This document shows, one piece after another, positions 25,508 through 33,773 of a stretch of 44,156 nucleotides of DNA. The stretch is taken from contig JAUIBH010000025.1 in the NCBI GenBank assembly GCA_030427985.1, positions 1-44,156 of the forward strand, written 5' to 3'. Made by a program: the position numbers and the translations under genes. The notes below the pieces were generated by a model that saw only the letters and a program-made list of their open reading frames with translations, was not told the DNA's origin and did no database searches. The first letter of the stretch is position 1. Each line of letters opens with the position of its first letter. Origin of the DNA: Bacteroidia bacterium (lineage in GTDB: Bacteria > Bacteroidota > Bacteroidia > Flavobacteriales > Flavobacteriaceae).

Positions 25508-26423
25508 TGTTTAGGGCCACAAATTCTTCTTTGGTCATTACTTTTCCAAATAGTCTGTCCTTCCAGTTTTTCCAACCATATTTTTTGGAGAAAAACAGCA
25601 GTAAAATGGGAAACACAACAAATACGGGAATCAATGCATCCCATCCCAGTGACGGTTCTGAAATATCCTTATAAATGGAATTGGTTTGAAAGGCGGTCCA
25701 ATCTGCTGTCACCAATAAGGCTGTAATAAGGTTATTGGCCGCATGAAAACCGAGGGCAAGTTCCAGACCTTCGTCCATTAAAGTTAAAATCCCCAAGAAA
25801 AATCCAGTTCCGATGTAGTAGACAAGAATGCCAAATCCCAGTTTTTCCACTTCAGGGTTGGCAATGTGCATCAATCCGAACAGGGTTGAAGTAACTACCA
25901 AGGGGACCCATCTATTTTTTGCCAAAATACCCAGTCCTTGCATCATATGCCCCCTGAACAAATATTCTTCAAAACTGGTCTGCATGGGAATCAAGATAAT
26001 TCCAATGATGGCCAAGGCGATAAATTTGGGGAAATCAAAATTCAACACATAACTATCTGGAGAGAAATAAATATCGATTCCAACAAGAACAACGGTAACA
26101 ATGGTCCATAGTCCAAATGAGAAAAAAATGCGTTTCCAATCAATTTTTTTTCGCGAAGTGGTCAATGAGGTGATGGATTGTTTGTGTACCAAATAAGTCC
26201 ATCCCAGCACCACAAACAACCCAACTGCCAACGGAAACAAAAGGATGATCAAAACCAAATTGGAGCCAAACTGTGCTATTATCTGTTGCATGGTGTCCTC
26301 TACACTGACCGGAGAATTCACCGTGGCAATGTAGTTTACCACCATAAATGCGATAAACGCTGTTGGTATTATAAAATATTTCCACAAGCCAATATCGCCT
26401 TTATACCCTTGTTCTATATACAT
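25485..26423 (-). CDS. CPBP-family intramembrane metalloprotease
   Basis: The 312-residue protein has about eight hydrophobic segments and the three CPBP/Abi motifs: FEEYLFRGHM with Glu152, Glu153 and Arg157; LFGLMHIAN with His186; and GFHAANN with His227 and Asn231. CPBP proteins are glutamic-type or metal-assisted intramembrane proteases related to the Rce1 CAAX protease. The gene overlaps menC by 10 bases and menE by 23 bases, so it is co-translated with two menaquinone enzymes. What it cleaves is unknown, and a role linked to the membrane steps of quinone synthesis is only suggested by position. Confidence 0.9.
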   Translation of the reverse strand: MYIEQGYKGDIGLWKYFIIPTAFIAFMVVNYIATVNSPVSVEDTMQQIIAQFGSNLVLIILLFPLAVGLFVVLGWTYLVHKQSITSLTTSRKKIDWKRIFFSFGLWTIVTVVLVGIDIYFSPDSYVLNFDFPKFIALAIIGIILIPMQTSFEEYLFRGHMMQGLGILAKNRWVPLVVTSTLFGLMHIANPEVEKLGFGILVYYIGTGFFLGILTLMDEGLELALGFHAANNLITALLVTADWTAFQTNSIYKDISEPSLGWDALIPVFVVFPILLLFFSKKYGWKNWKDRLFGKVMTKEEFVALNNGESNLA

Positions 26424-27466
26424 AAATCCTGAATTAAATTAGGTTTCCATTGTTTTGTTGTGCTATAATACAATTTCCCTTTTGAAACCTCCAGTGGGCT
26501 TTCAAAATTGTTGGTGTATAGACTTCCTGTGCCCAAACCTTGTGGCATGGTATTTCCCAAGGTATAGGCCCACTGGGCGATGGCATTAAGGCCTATATTA
26601 CTTTCCAAGGCACTGGTTATCCACCAACCTATTTTATATTTTTCAGCCAACTGAATCCATTCTCGACAGCCTCCAAATCCACCCACCAAACTTGGTTTTA
26701 AAATAATATATTGTGGCTGTATGGTTTGTAGCAGTTGTTTCTTTTCTGTTACAGAAAAAACGCCTATCAATTCTTCATCCAATGCAATGGGCAAGGGTGT
26801 ATTTTTGCATAGCGCTGCCATACTTTCCCACTGGTTTGGTTTGATGGGCTGTTCTATGGAATGTAGTTTAAACTCTGATAATTGTTGCAACTTTTCTAGG
26901 GCATCTGCGGCTGAAAAAGCTCCATTGGCATCTACCCGAAGTTCAATTTCTTCTGGTGTAAAGTTATCTCGGATGACTTTTAATATGGAAAGTTCAGTGG
27001 CGAAATCAATGGCACCAATCTTCATTTTGATGCATTGAAAACCATCCTTTAATTTTTGTTCCAACTGGGACAACATGAAGGATTCATCTCCCATCCAAAT
27101 AAGTCCGTTTATGGAAATGGGAAATCCTTTTTGGGTAAAATCTGAAGGGAACAATTCAAATGGATTTTGGGATTCTAGGGATAAAAATGCTTGCTCCAGC
27201 CCAAATTGAATGGAGGGAAACTCAGTTAGTGCTGCTAGTAATTTCTCTTGCCCCAGATGCATGTTTTTGCATACCCACTGAAGCATTTCTTCGTAATGGG
27301 GTACATCATCCACACTCAATCCCCTTAAAATGCCACACTCCCCTATTCCGCAACGATCATCAGCGTGGAGCAATAGAAACCAGGTTTCCTTTTGGGTCAA
27401 AACCCCACGTGAGGTACCACTGGGCCTCTTAAAATTTAGGATATACTTTTTATAGGTAGCTTTCAT
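26414..27466 (-). CDS. menC: o-Succinylbenzoate synthase
   Basis: The 350-residue enolase-superfamily protein keeps the catalytic set: Lys147 and Lys149 in CIKMKIGAI, metal ligands Asp179 (LRVDANGAF), Glu205 (HSIEQPI) and Asp230 (IALDEELI), and Lys257 (IILKPSLVGGF). It dehydrates SHCHC to o-succinylbenzoate in the menaquinone pathway. N-succinylamino acid racemases share these residues, but the neighbouring menE settles the assignment. It appears to be the first gene of the menC-CPBP-menE unit, with its own -7 box at 27477. Confidence 0.93.
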   Translation of the reverse strand: MKATYKKYILNFKRPSGTSRGVLTQKETWFLLLHADDRCGIGECGILRGLSVDDVPHYEEMLQWVCKNMHLGQEKLLAALTEFPSIQFGLEQAFLSLESQNPFELFPSDFTQKGFPISINGLIWMGDESFMLSQLEQKLKDGFQCIKMKIGAIDFATELSILKVIRDNFTPEEIELRVDANGAFSAADALEKLQQLSEFKLHSIEQPIKPNQWESMAALCKNTPLPIALDEELIGVFSVTEKKQLLQTIQPQYIILKPSLVGGFGGCREWIQLAEKYKIGWWITSALESNIGLNAIAQWAYTLGNTMPQGLGTGSLYTNNFESPLEVSKGKLYYSTTKQWKPNLIQDLCI

Positions 27467-27476
27467 CCAATGGTTT

Positions 27477-27484
27477 CAAATGTA
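27477..27484 (-). promoter_or_regulatory. Candidate -7 box for menC-CPBP-menE
   Basis: The minus strand reads TACATTTG, an exact TAnnTTTG match, ending 10 bases before the menC ATG. The implied leader is about five bases. No convincing -33 element was found. Confidence 0.4.
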
Positions 27485-27516
27485 ACCATATTTAGGATGT
27501 TTTGAATAAAAAAGGG

Positions 27517-29478
27517 TCAGCTAAAATTGAACCAAAAACGAACGCCCTCACCTTCTTTGTCAATGTTCAACTTGGACTGCAATTGATTTACAAGTCGGTT
27601 CATCAACCTAATTCCCATGGAAGAATGGGTGCGCTCTTCTGTATCTTCAGGAAGGCCCACTCCGTTATCGGTGTATTCAAAATAGCCTTGATCGCCATTT
27701 TTACGAAGGTGGATATAGATTTTCCCATTTTCGTCATTTTCGGGAAAGGCATATTTGAAAGAGTTGGAGACCAATTCGTTCAAAATCAACCCAAAAGGAA
27801 TAGCCCTATCAATGTCCAATTCTGTGCCTTCGGCATCTATGGTAATGCTGATGTTGTGCCCTCCTTTTTTGTATACAGACTGTACGCTGTTGATGAGACT
27901 CTCAATGTAACCCTGCATTTCAATGACGGATAAATCATCATTTTGATACAATTTTTGATGTATCAATGCCATGGCCTTTACCCTACTCTTTCCTTCTTCC
28001 AATGCCTCAATGGCCGCCTTACTTCGTGTATTTTTGGTTTGTAGGCTCAACAGACTTGAAACCATCTGCAAGTTGTTCTTTACCCGGTGATGAATCTCTT
28101 TGAGCAAGGAATCCTTTTCAACAAGGGCATTCTCAATGATGTGCTTTTGGTCGGCGATCAATCGTTGGTTCTTAATACTTTTTAAGTAGGCATAGACCAA
28201 ACCTGCAAAACCGAGAAGAGTGAAAATCAACGAGACAAATACCAGATTCATTCGCTCGTCTTTGGCCTTCATTTCACTACGGGCCAATTCATTGATGCGT
28301 TTTTGCTCCTCAATTAAACGTTGTGAGTTTTCCAAATCTTCATTGGCCACAATGGTGACCAATTGTTGTTTTATGATAGAGGATTGTTTTTGCGCCATGG
28401 AATCTTTGATACGTTCATTGCGCTTGTAGTACATGGCAGCGTTTTTATAGTTCTCCACCCTATCATAGTATGCCGCCAACAGACTATTTCGCTTAATTAG
28501 CTGAAGGACTCCGATATTATCAAACTCAATATCCAGATTTCGTTTGGCCGCTACAAAACGATCTAGTTGTAAGTTTGCATCGGCCAAATAGAGCGTGTTT
28601 TCAACCATCTCACTTTTATGGCTGTTCTTGGACGAGGTGTCCAAAACTTCGATACTGTTTTCAAGCAGTGGAATGGCCTCTTCATATTCCCCCAACATCA
28701 CTTGGCACTTTCCAATATTCCCTTCTATTTCGGCTTTCAGTAAATCACTTTCAAAAAGTTCATCTTCACTTTTTTGGATGGAAATGTCGTTAAGGTACAC
28801 ATCCAAATAGGCCTTGGCCTTTTTTAGCTCACTCAAAGCAGTGGGAGCGGAATTGTCCAATCGCAGATAATTGCCCACTTTGCTGTGGTATTTGGCCAGA
28901 CCATACGAATCATTGTCCGCAATGGTAGGTTTTACCTCCATGATGTATTGGTTCCTCGCCTTTCTGTAGAGCCCAAGATTACTGTAAATATCATAGAAAG
29001 CAATATTCTCGGTGATACCCATTTCCTTTTTTTGCTTTCTGATTTCTATCTGCTTATCGAATAGTTGAAGATTGGCATAATTGTCGTCCAAAACATCCAA
29101 CACAGCTTTTTGTGAGTCTGTATCCAAGGAGTCTTTGGCTGCATAAAGGTCTTTGGCCAACGTGGTACTCTTATCGTACTCGCCCAGATCATTATAAATC
29201 TGCGCCTGCATTACTTGGTATAAGCGAAGCGCCATGGTATCACTGGTCTTTTCTGCATTGGAAAGATATATTTTGATGGTATCCAACCAGTCGTAGGCCG
29301 AGTTCTCGTTGTAGCGGTCAATGGAATTGAAAAAGACATTGAACCGTTCTTTTGGAAGATCGGTATCCTGAAATTCCTTTAGAACACTCTGCTCCTCATC
29401 CGCTAAAGACTGTGCAGAACCGTTGTAAAGAAAAACAAAACAAAGTAAAATGAATAAAATTCTGACGTAACGTTCCAT
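27517..29478 (-). CDS. TPR sensor histidine kinase (HisKA_2 type)
   Basis: The 653-residue protein has a signal peptide (ending GSAQ), a TPR-rich sensor region from about 30 to 365, a coiled coil to about 405 and one transmembrane helix at about 409-432. The TPR part should be periplasmic and the kinase cytoplasmic. The dimerisation box is EIHHRVKNNLQMVSSLLSLQ with the phospho-acceptor His near 460, the HisKA_2 form. The ATPase shows LNELVSNSFKYAF and YTDNGVGLPED. The expected partner is the LytTR regulator encoded upstream on the same strand. The two genes are separated by 526 bases with a terminator and a direct repeat. The signal sensed is unknown. Confidence 0.92.
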   Translation of the reverse strand: MERYVRILFILLCFVFLYNGSAQSLADEEQSVLKEFQDTDLPKERFNVFFNSIDRYNENSAYDWLDTIKIYLSNAEKTSDTMALRLYQVMQAQIYNDLGEYDKSTTLAKDLYAAKDSLDTDSQKAVLDVLDDNYANLQLFDKQIEIRKQKKEMGITENIAFYDIYSNLGLYRKARNQYIMEVKPTIADNDSYGLAKYHSKVGNYLRLDNSAPTALSELKKAKAYLDVYLNDISIQKSEDELFESDLLKAEIEGNIGKCQVMLGEYEEAIPLLENSIEVLDTSSKNSHKSEMVENTLYLADANLQLDRFVAAKRNLDIEFDNIGVLQLIKRNSLLAAYYDRVENYKNAAMYYKRNERIKDSMAQKQSSIIKQQLVTIVANEDLENSQRLIEEQKRINELARSEMKAKDERMNLVFVSLIFTLLGFAGLVYAYLKSIKNQRLIADQKHIIENALVEKDSLLKEIHHRVKNNLQMVSSLLSLQTKNTRSKAAIEALEEGKSRVKAMALIHQKLYQNDDLSVIEMQGYIESLINSVQSVYKKGGHNISITIDAEGTELDIDRAIPFGLILNELVSNSFKYAFPENDENGKIYIHLRKNGDQGYFEYTDNGVGLPEDTEERTHSSMGIRLMNRLVNQLQSKLNIDKEGEGVRFWFNFS

Positions 29479-29636
29479 TAATTTACTATATACAGTATCC
29501 CAAAAAATCCTGGGACAGTATTGTTTGTGCCCTTTATTTGTCTTCCCCCGTAAGATGATTTCTGCGCTGGTTGTATTTTATCGATTCAACCTTTGGAATC
29601 AACGTATGGGGTATATAAAGAACGTTAGTTTGGCGC

Positions 29637-29644
29637 CAAAATTA
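29637..29644 (-). promoter_or_regulatory. Candidate -7 box for the histidine kinase
   Basis: The minus strand reads TAATTTTG, an exact match to TAnnTTTG. No TTG is found at the expected -33 distance. The direct repeat at 29673-29703 lies just upstream, where an activator would sit. The implied leader before the kinase ATG is about 150 bases. Confidence 0.35.
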
Positions 29645-29672
29645 AATGCAAAGGGGCAGACTTGTTCAGTAT

Positions 29673-29703
29673 TGTTGTGAAACTGCCAATTTCTGTTGTG
29701 AAA
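29673..29703. promoter_or_regulatory. Direct-repeat operator candidate, TGTTGTGAAA twice with 21-bp period
   Basis: TGTTGTGAAA occurs at 29673-29682 and again, perfectly, at 29694-29703, so equivalent bases are 21 apart, two helical turns. A further copy of the first ten bases of the TTGTTGTGAAA form lies at 29899-29908. LytTR-domain regulators bind pairs of about 9-10-base direct repeats with 21-22-base spacing, and a LytTR regulator is encoded next door. Binding by that protein is inference. Confidence 0.5.
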
Positions 29704-29951
29704 AGTGTTCTGGGGTATGCGAAACGACCTTTTGCCGATGTTTTATGCATTTCATGGATTTTAGCAACTTCATAAAACCAAAAAAGGCCCTGCTTTTAAA
29801 CAAGACCCTTTTACGAGAACACTATATGAAAATGAAAAAATTACTTTCTGATTAATTACACTGCTAAAGTAGCCCAGGAGTTCCCCTGATGAAAAACATT
29901 GTTGTGAACCCTTAAAAAGTTGTGGTCAGTTCATCAGAAAAGTTTGTGGCA

Positions 29952-29980
29952 CAAAAAAAGCGCCCTAAAAAGGCGCCTTT
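29952..29980 (-). terminator. Intrinsic terminator after the LytTR regulator
   Basis: On the minus strand a GGCGC/GCGCC hairpin with a TTTTTAG-type loop is followed by seven T residues, 25 bases beyond the regulator stop. It implies the regulator and kinase are separate transcripts. Confidence 0.8.
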
Positions 29981-30004
29981 GATATTCTTTAACTTCTTTA
30001 TAAA

Positions 30005-30760
30005 TCAACTGTTCATTGAGGAAAGGATAAATTCTTTAAAATCCTTGGAGATAGGAATTAAATTATTGTTGATCATAATGTCTTTTGAGTTGATGGCATC
30101 AATGTGGTCTACATTTACAATGTACGATTTGTGTGCCCGATAGAATTTATTCTTGGGCAGTTTTTCCAAATAATCCTTAAGTGGTGAACGTACCAAAAAC
30201 TTTTTGTCCGCGGTGTTCACCTCCAAATACACATTGTCCGCCTTGATGAACTGGATGTCCGTAAATTGAATTCGGTAATACAGATGCTGTTTTTTTACGA
30301 AGATGGAATCCTTCAGCACAGAATTGGAGGTGAAGCTTTCGCCTTCTTCTGCATCGGCATCCTTAATCTCACCTTTCTTATTGTAGTTGAAATTGGAAAG
30401 TGCAATTTCAATGGAGGTATATAAATCCTGCTGCTCAAATGGCTTTACCAAATATCCATCAGGTTTTACGGTCTTGGCATTTTCAACCGTTGCCCTATCC
30501 GAGTTGGAAGTCACAAAAATGAAAGGAATATTGTATGATTCCCTAATGTGTTTTCCAAGATCGATCCCCGTTTTATCGGAAGCCAAAATAATATCGATCA
30601 AGACCAAGTCCACATGATTGTTCTTCAATACCTCCACAGCCTGCTCATAGACAATCACGTTGTCCACAATCTCATAGCCAATCTCTTCCAACATGGACTG
30701 CATATCATCTGCAATGATAACATTGTCCTCAACAATTAAAATTTTAATGGGATGTTCCAA
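30005..30760 (-). CDS. LytTR-type response regulator
   Basis: The 251-residue protein has a receiver domain (residues 1-125) with acidic Glu11/Asp12, phospho-acceptor Asp56 (LVLIDIILA), Thr/Ser in FVTSNSD and Lys near 107 (YLVKPFEQQ). A linker then leads to a LytTR DNA-binding domain from about 150 (IFVKKQHLYYRIQFTDIQFI, NKFYRAHKSYIVNVDHIDAI). It should be phosphorylated by the TPR histidine kinase encoded downstream. It starts 33 bases after menA but has its own promoter overlapping the menA stop codon and its own terminator, so it is an independent unit within the men cluster. Confidence 0.94.
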   Translation of the reverse strand: MEHPIKILIVEDNVIIADDMQSMLEEIGYEIVDNVIVYEQAVEVLKNNHVDLVLIDIILASDKTGIDLGKHIRESYNIPFIFVTSNSDRATVENAKTVKPDGYLVKPFEQQDLYTSIEIALSNFNYNKKGEIKDADAEEGESFTSNSVLKDSIFVKKQHLYYRIQFTDIQFIKADNVYLEVNTADKKFLVRSPLKDYLEKLPKNKFYRAHKSYIVNVDHIDAINSKDIMINNNLIPISKDFKEFILSSMNS

Positions 30761-30788
30761 GTTCCTTAAAGTTTATTTGGTTGTATCT

Positions 30789-30816
30789 CAAAATTACAAA
30801 AAATTATTGATAGCAA
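30789..30816 (-). promoter_or_regulatory. Bacteroidota promoter for the LytTR regulator
   Basis: On the minus strand TTG (30816-30814) and TAATTTTG (30796-30789) are separated by 17 bases, a good -33/-7 pair. The start point would be near 30782, 22 bases before the ATG. The promoter lies across the menA stop codon. Confidence 0.55.
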
Positions 30817-31702
30817 TATAGAACAATATCGCCAGTGCAAAGGTGCTGAGGGCCAATTTTTTAAGTTCACCATCAAGTTCACCGGGTTCTTGGGTTTTTA
30901 CCACGGTACCCAAATGAATTAAAATAGGTAAAAATGCCAACATAAAATACGAGTCAAACAAGGCGATGTTTTCTATCCAGATATATGCGATAAAACAGAG
31001 CAACGCAATGAAAATCAGCATAAAATGATAGCGTTTTCCGTTTGCAAATCCCATTTTTACCACCAAAGTGTTCTTTCCAGATTTTTTGTCCGATACCACA
31101 TCCCGGAGATTATTCAGGTTGAGGACGCCTACGCATAACAGTCCAATGACCACGGCAGGTAGCAGTGAGGCCCAATCCAAAGTTTTGGTATACAAAAACA
31201 TGCTGCCCAATACGCCCAAAAGCCCGAAGAAAAGAAAAACAAACACATCTCCCAATCCCATATATCCATACGCATTGGAACCAATAGTGTATTTAAGTGC
31301 CGCCCAAATGCTAAGCGTTCCCAAAAGAAAAAAGAGAAGGGCATAAATCAAATCTGATGCACCAAAGGATAAATAGATGAGAGCCAAGGCAAGTAACATG
31401 GTAATTGCAATGGAAATGATAATTCCTTTTTTTAGAACAGGTCGCGATAATAATCCACTTTGAAGTGCTCTTTTGGGGCCAATCCTGTCTGCATTATCAG
31501 TTCCTTTTACCCCATCACCGTAGTCATTGGCAAAATTGGAAGTAACCTGAAAACCAATAGTGGTCAACAACGCCAACACAAAAATGCCCAGCTCAAAAAA
31601 ACCTTGTTTTTGGGCCATGGCCGTACCTACAATAATTCCTGATAGGGAAAGAGGAAGGGTTCGCAGTCTTGCGGCCTGTATCCAGACCTTAAAATTTCCC
31701 AA
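30794..31702 (-). CDS. menA: 1,4-Dihydroxy-2-naphthoate polyprenyltransferase
   Basis: The 302-residue UbiA-superfamily protein has about eight to nine membrane helices. The N-terminal ARLRTLPLSLSGIIVGTAMA is typical of MenA. The two Asp-rich prenyl-diphosphate motifs are NFANDYGDGVKGTD (about residues 57-70) and NNLRDVVSDKKSGKNT (near 200). It attaches the isoprenoid chain to DHNA at the inner membrane, giving demethylmenaquinone. It starts two bases after the SPOR-protein stop codon, so the two are translationally coupled, apparently in a CvfB-SPOR-MenA order. Confidence 0.94.
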   Translation of the reverse strand: MGNFKVWIQAARLRTLPLSLSGIIVGTAMAQKQGFFELGIFVLALLTTIGFQVTSNFANDYGDGVKGTDNADRIGPKRALQSGLLSRPVLKKGIIISIAITMLLALALIYLSFGASDLIYALLFFLLGTLSIWAALKYTIGSNAYGYMGLGDVFVFLFFGLLGVLGSMFLYTKTLDWASLLPAVVIGLLCVGVLNLNNLRDVVSDKKSGKNTLVVKMGFANGKRYHFMLIFIALLCFIAYIWIENIALFDSYFMLAFLPILIHLGTVVKTQEPGELDGELKKLALSTFALAILFYIAINNFL

Positions 31703-31704
31703 GA

Positions 31705-32307
31705 TTAATAAGGGTCTTCTATTTGAATTCGTTTTCCGTCTTGGTAAGAAGCCACAAAAGCATCTTTAAAGCCCATTTGCACCAATTGTTTTCTAAACAA
31801 TTGTGCTTCATCCAAGGTTTCAAAATTACCAAGGGAATAGGCATAGAACGGATTGGTTTTAACAAAAAGGGTGTTCGTCAATGCTTCTGAGGCCAATGTG
31901 ACATTATTGTCCACAAATGATTTTACCTGGACGGAATATATTTTTTCCTTGTCCAAAAAGGCTTTGGCCAAATAGAACTCCCGTACCAAACTGAGTTCTT
32001 CATTTTGAGCTTTCAGATTATCTATACGGGTTTTAACCGCATCCAAGCTATCTATGGAAACCAGAAGATGATTGTTCTGGTTTTCAAATGAATTTTTACT
32101 GCTCAATCCCGCAGTAAATGATGTTATGGCCAAAACACCTATGACAAACAAACCGGTAATGCCCAACAGGATATTGCGCTGTAGTTTTATTTTCCGAAGG
32201 TCTTTGTTCTTATATTTAATTTGGTCCAGAAGTCTTTCATTAATAATCTGGGCTTTATCTATATCCTTGTGAAGGTCCAACAAGTCACTTTCTTCAATAA
32301 AAGGCAT
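31705..32307 (-). CDS. Single-pass membrane protein with SPOR-like C-terminus
   Basis: The 200-residue protein has a cytoplasmic coiled coil (about 1-48; DIDKAQIINERLLDQIKYKN), a transmembrane helix at about 48-68 (LLGITGLFVIGVLAITSFTA), a second short coiled coil and a C-terminal domain of about 75 residues. That domain reads YSVQVKSFVDNN, then YAYSLGNFETLDEAQLFRKQ and MGFKDAFVASYQDGKRI, which is the pattern of the SPOR peptidoglycan-binding fold. It is probably an inner-membrane protein reaching the cell wall. It lacks an enzymatic motif. It lies directly upstream of menA. Confidence 0.82.
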   Translation of the reverse strand: MPFIEESDLLDLHKDIDKAQIINERLLDQIKYKNKDLRKIKLQRNILLGITGLFVIGVLAITSFTAGLSSKNSFENQNNHLLVSIDSLDAVKTRIDNLKAQNEELSLVREFYLAKAFLDKEKIYSVQVKSFVDNNVTLASEALTNTLFVKTNPFYAYSLGNFETLDEAQLFRKQLVQMGFKDAFVASYQDGKRIQIEDPY

Positions 32308-32375
32308 ATGTCAAGTGGTATAAATTGTTACAGCCTGCTAAAAGCATAACTGCCAATAAGTTAAACTGGTTTATA

Positions 32376-32383
32376 CAAATGTA
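32376..32383 (-). promoter_or_regulatory. Candidate -7 box for the SPOR-menA unit
   Basis: The minus strand reads TACATTTG, identical to the box before menC. The start point would be near 32369, about 62 bases before the SPOR gene ATG. No -33 TTG was identified. Confidence 0.35.
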
Positions 32384-32466
32384 AAATTTTTACGTAAAGA
32401 AAAAAACTTAGTGGTATGAAATTACTATAGTGTCTTCCTATTGGCCATGCCGCAATTCTTGGTGGC

Positions 32467-33297
32467 TCACACCAAATAAATCCCATCATCCTTAATGTTT
32501 ATTTTCCGTTGCCGATACAAAATACCCACCCCTTTTTTAAAGGCTTTTTTACTCAAGTGGAGTTCTCCTTGAATGTCTTCTGGGGATGATTTGTCATGCA
32601 GCGGTAAAAAACCATTGTTTTGCTGCAATGCATCATAAATTATCTTGGCCGTAGGCTCTAACATTTTGGCTCCAATGGGTTGAAGGGAAATATCAATTTT
32701 TTTATCCTCCCGCACATTTTTAATGTATCCTTTAAGTCGACTTCCCATTGAAACGGGTTTGAACAAATCACTGTCAAAAATGAGACCTTTGTGTTTTTGG
32801 TCCACAATTACCTCCCAGCCCAAAGGTGTTTTTCGGTTTACCAGCACATCCACTTCATCATTTACTTCGTAGGCTACATCTTCATTGGATAAAAACTTAT
32901 TTATTCGGCTAGAACCCACCAGTCGGAAGGTCTCCTCATCCAGATAACAGTGTACCATATACTTCATGCCCTCTTCCATGCGTTGGGCCTGTTCCCTGAA
33001 GGGCACCAAAAGATGCTTTTCCAAACCCCATTCCATAAAGGCCCCAAAATCAGCGACTTCAGCTACTTTGAGATATGCAAAACCGTTTCGTATAATGTGT
33101 GGTTTCAATGTGGTGGCTATGGGCCGCTCATTATTATCGAGATAACAAAATACCTCCATGTCTCCATCAATTTGGAAATCTTCTGGAACATACTTGTTGG
33201 GCAGTAGCACTTCTGTGCCTTCCTCATCTCCCAGAAAAAGGCCGATGCTTGTACTTCTCAGTACTTTTAAGATGTTATAGTCTCCCAATTTTATCAT
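32467..33297 (-). CDS. CvfB-like S1-domain RNA-binding protein
   Basis: The 276-residue protein matches the CvfB/YitL family: two N-terminal S1-like OB folds (GDYNILKVLRSTSIGLFLGD and FAYLKVAEVADFGAFMEWGL), a third S1 domain near 145-205 (EVNDEVDVLVNRKTPLGWEV), and a C-terminal winged helix (DIQGELHLSKKAFKKGVGIL). It should bind RNA in the cytoplasm. In Staphylococcus the homologue affects virulence and RNA metabolism, but here the target is unknown. It is commonly found beside menaquinone genes in Flavobacteriia, which matches this context. Confidence 0.9.
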   Translation of the reverse strand: MIKLGDYNILKVLRSTSIGLFLGDEEGTEVLLPNKYVPEDFQIDGDMEVFCYLDNNERPIATTLKPHIIRNGFAYLKVAEVADFGAFMEWGLEKHLLVPFREQAQRMEEGMKYMVHCYLDEETFRLVGSSRINKFLSNEDVAYEVNDEVDVLVNRKTPLGWEVIVDQKHKGLIFDSDLFKPVSMGSRLKGYIKNVREDKKIDISLQPIGAKMLEPTAKIIYDALQQNNGFLPLHDKSSPEDIQGELHLSKKAFKKGVGILYRQRKINIKDDGIYLV

Positions 33298-33301
33298 AGT
33301 G

Positions 33302-33309
33302 CAAAGGTA
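33302..33309 (-). promoter_or_regulatory. Candidate -7 box for the CvfB gene
   Basis: The minus strand reads TACCTTTG and ends only four bases before the ATG at 33297. The inferred transcription start therefore falls on or next to the start codon, pointing to a leaderless mRNA, or to a slightly later start codon. Confidence 0.4.
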
Positions 33310-33327
33310 GATTGAAAATGCGGGTAT

Positions 33328-33353
33328 AAAAAAAGCCGCCCAAAAGGACAGCC
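33328..33353 (-). terminator. Intrinsic terminator (minus-strand specific, with G-U pairs)
   Basis: As RNA from the minus strand, GCUGUCC pairs with GGGCGGC around a UUUU loop using two G-U pairs, followed by seven U residues. Because of the G-U pairs the plus-strand transcript would not fold as well. It ends the menF-menD-DUF2853 unit. Confidence 0.75.
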
Positions 33354-33374
33354 CTGTGTGATGGGGAAATCATA

Positions 33375-33716
33375 TTAATTATAAACAGATTCTTTCCCGA
33401 AGTACTTGGTCAGCATATAATAGATCACCGCGCGGTACTTGTTCTTATCGGAACGCCCATAGCCATCAATAACGCTGTTAATGGCTTCCATTAGCGCAGG
33501 ATTGTCTGCCAGCCCCAATTTTTTGACCAAGAAATTATTCTTTACGGTTTCCAATTCCTTTTCATCTGATCCAGAAACCCGGGAAGCATCCAAATTGTAG
33601 ATGGCGGGACCCAGTCCAATAGCCACTTTGGTCAGCAAGTCCATATCGGGTGCTTGTCCAAATTTGCTTTTGATGTCTTCGGCGTACTTGGTGATCAATT
33701 CGTCTCTTTTGCTCAT
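33375..33716 (-). CDS. DUF2853 family protein
   Basis: The 113-residue protein matches DUF2853 throughout: SKRDELITKYAEDIKSKFG at the start, a middle segment VAIGLGPAIYNLDASRVSGS, and the C-terminal KYRAVIYYMLTKYFGKESVY. It is a small, soluble, helical protein of unknown function that is widespread in Bacteroidota and Alphaproteobacteria. It is the last gene before the terminator of the menaquinone unit that contains menD. Confidence 0.9.
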   Translation of the reverse strand: MSKRDELITKYAEDIKSKFGQAPDMDLLTKVAIGLGPAIYNLDASRVSGSDEKELETVKNNFLVKKLGLADNPALMEAINSVIDGYGRSDKNKYRAVIYYMLTKYFGKESVYN

Positions 33717-33773
33717 GTTTGATTGGTGTTGTTTAATGATTTATCGGTATTGTATATATTACTGCCAAATGTT

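Larger units (their letters stand above)
29479..30004. other. 526-base intergenic region between the kinase and its regulator
   Basis: It holds, from right to left on the minus strand, the regulator's terminator (29952-29980), one TTGTTGTGAA copy (29899-29908), the perfect direct-repeat pair (29673-29703) and a candidate -7 box (29637-29644). A 69-codon plus-strand frame (29646-29855) and a 35-codon minus-strand frame (29666-29773) are present but look non-coding. No RNA gene was recognised, although a regulatory RNA or long kinase leader of about 150 bases is possible. Confidence 0.5.

Noticed and set aside
29666-29773. 35-codon minus-strand frame across the direct repeats
   Set aside because: The 21-base period equals seven codons, so the repeat would give a repeated SQQ peptide motif by itself; no start context or homology supports a gene.
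29646-29855. Cys-rich 69-codon plus-strand frame between kinase and regulator
   Set aside because: It crosses the direct repeats and the kinase promoter region, is in a spacer, and shows no domain; the cysteines come mainly from the TGTTGTG repeats.
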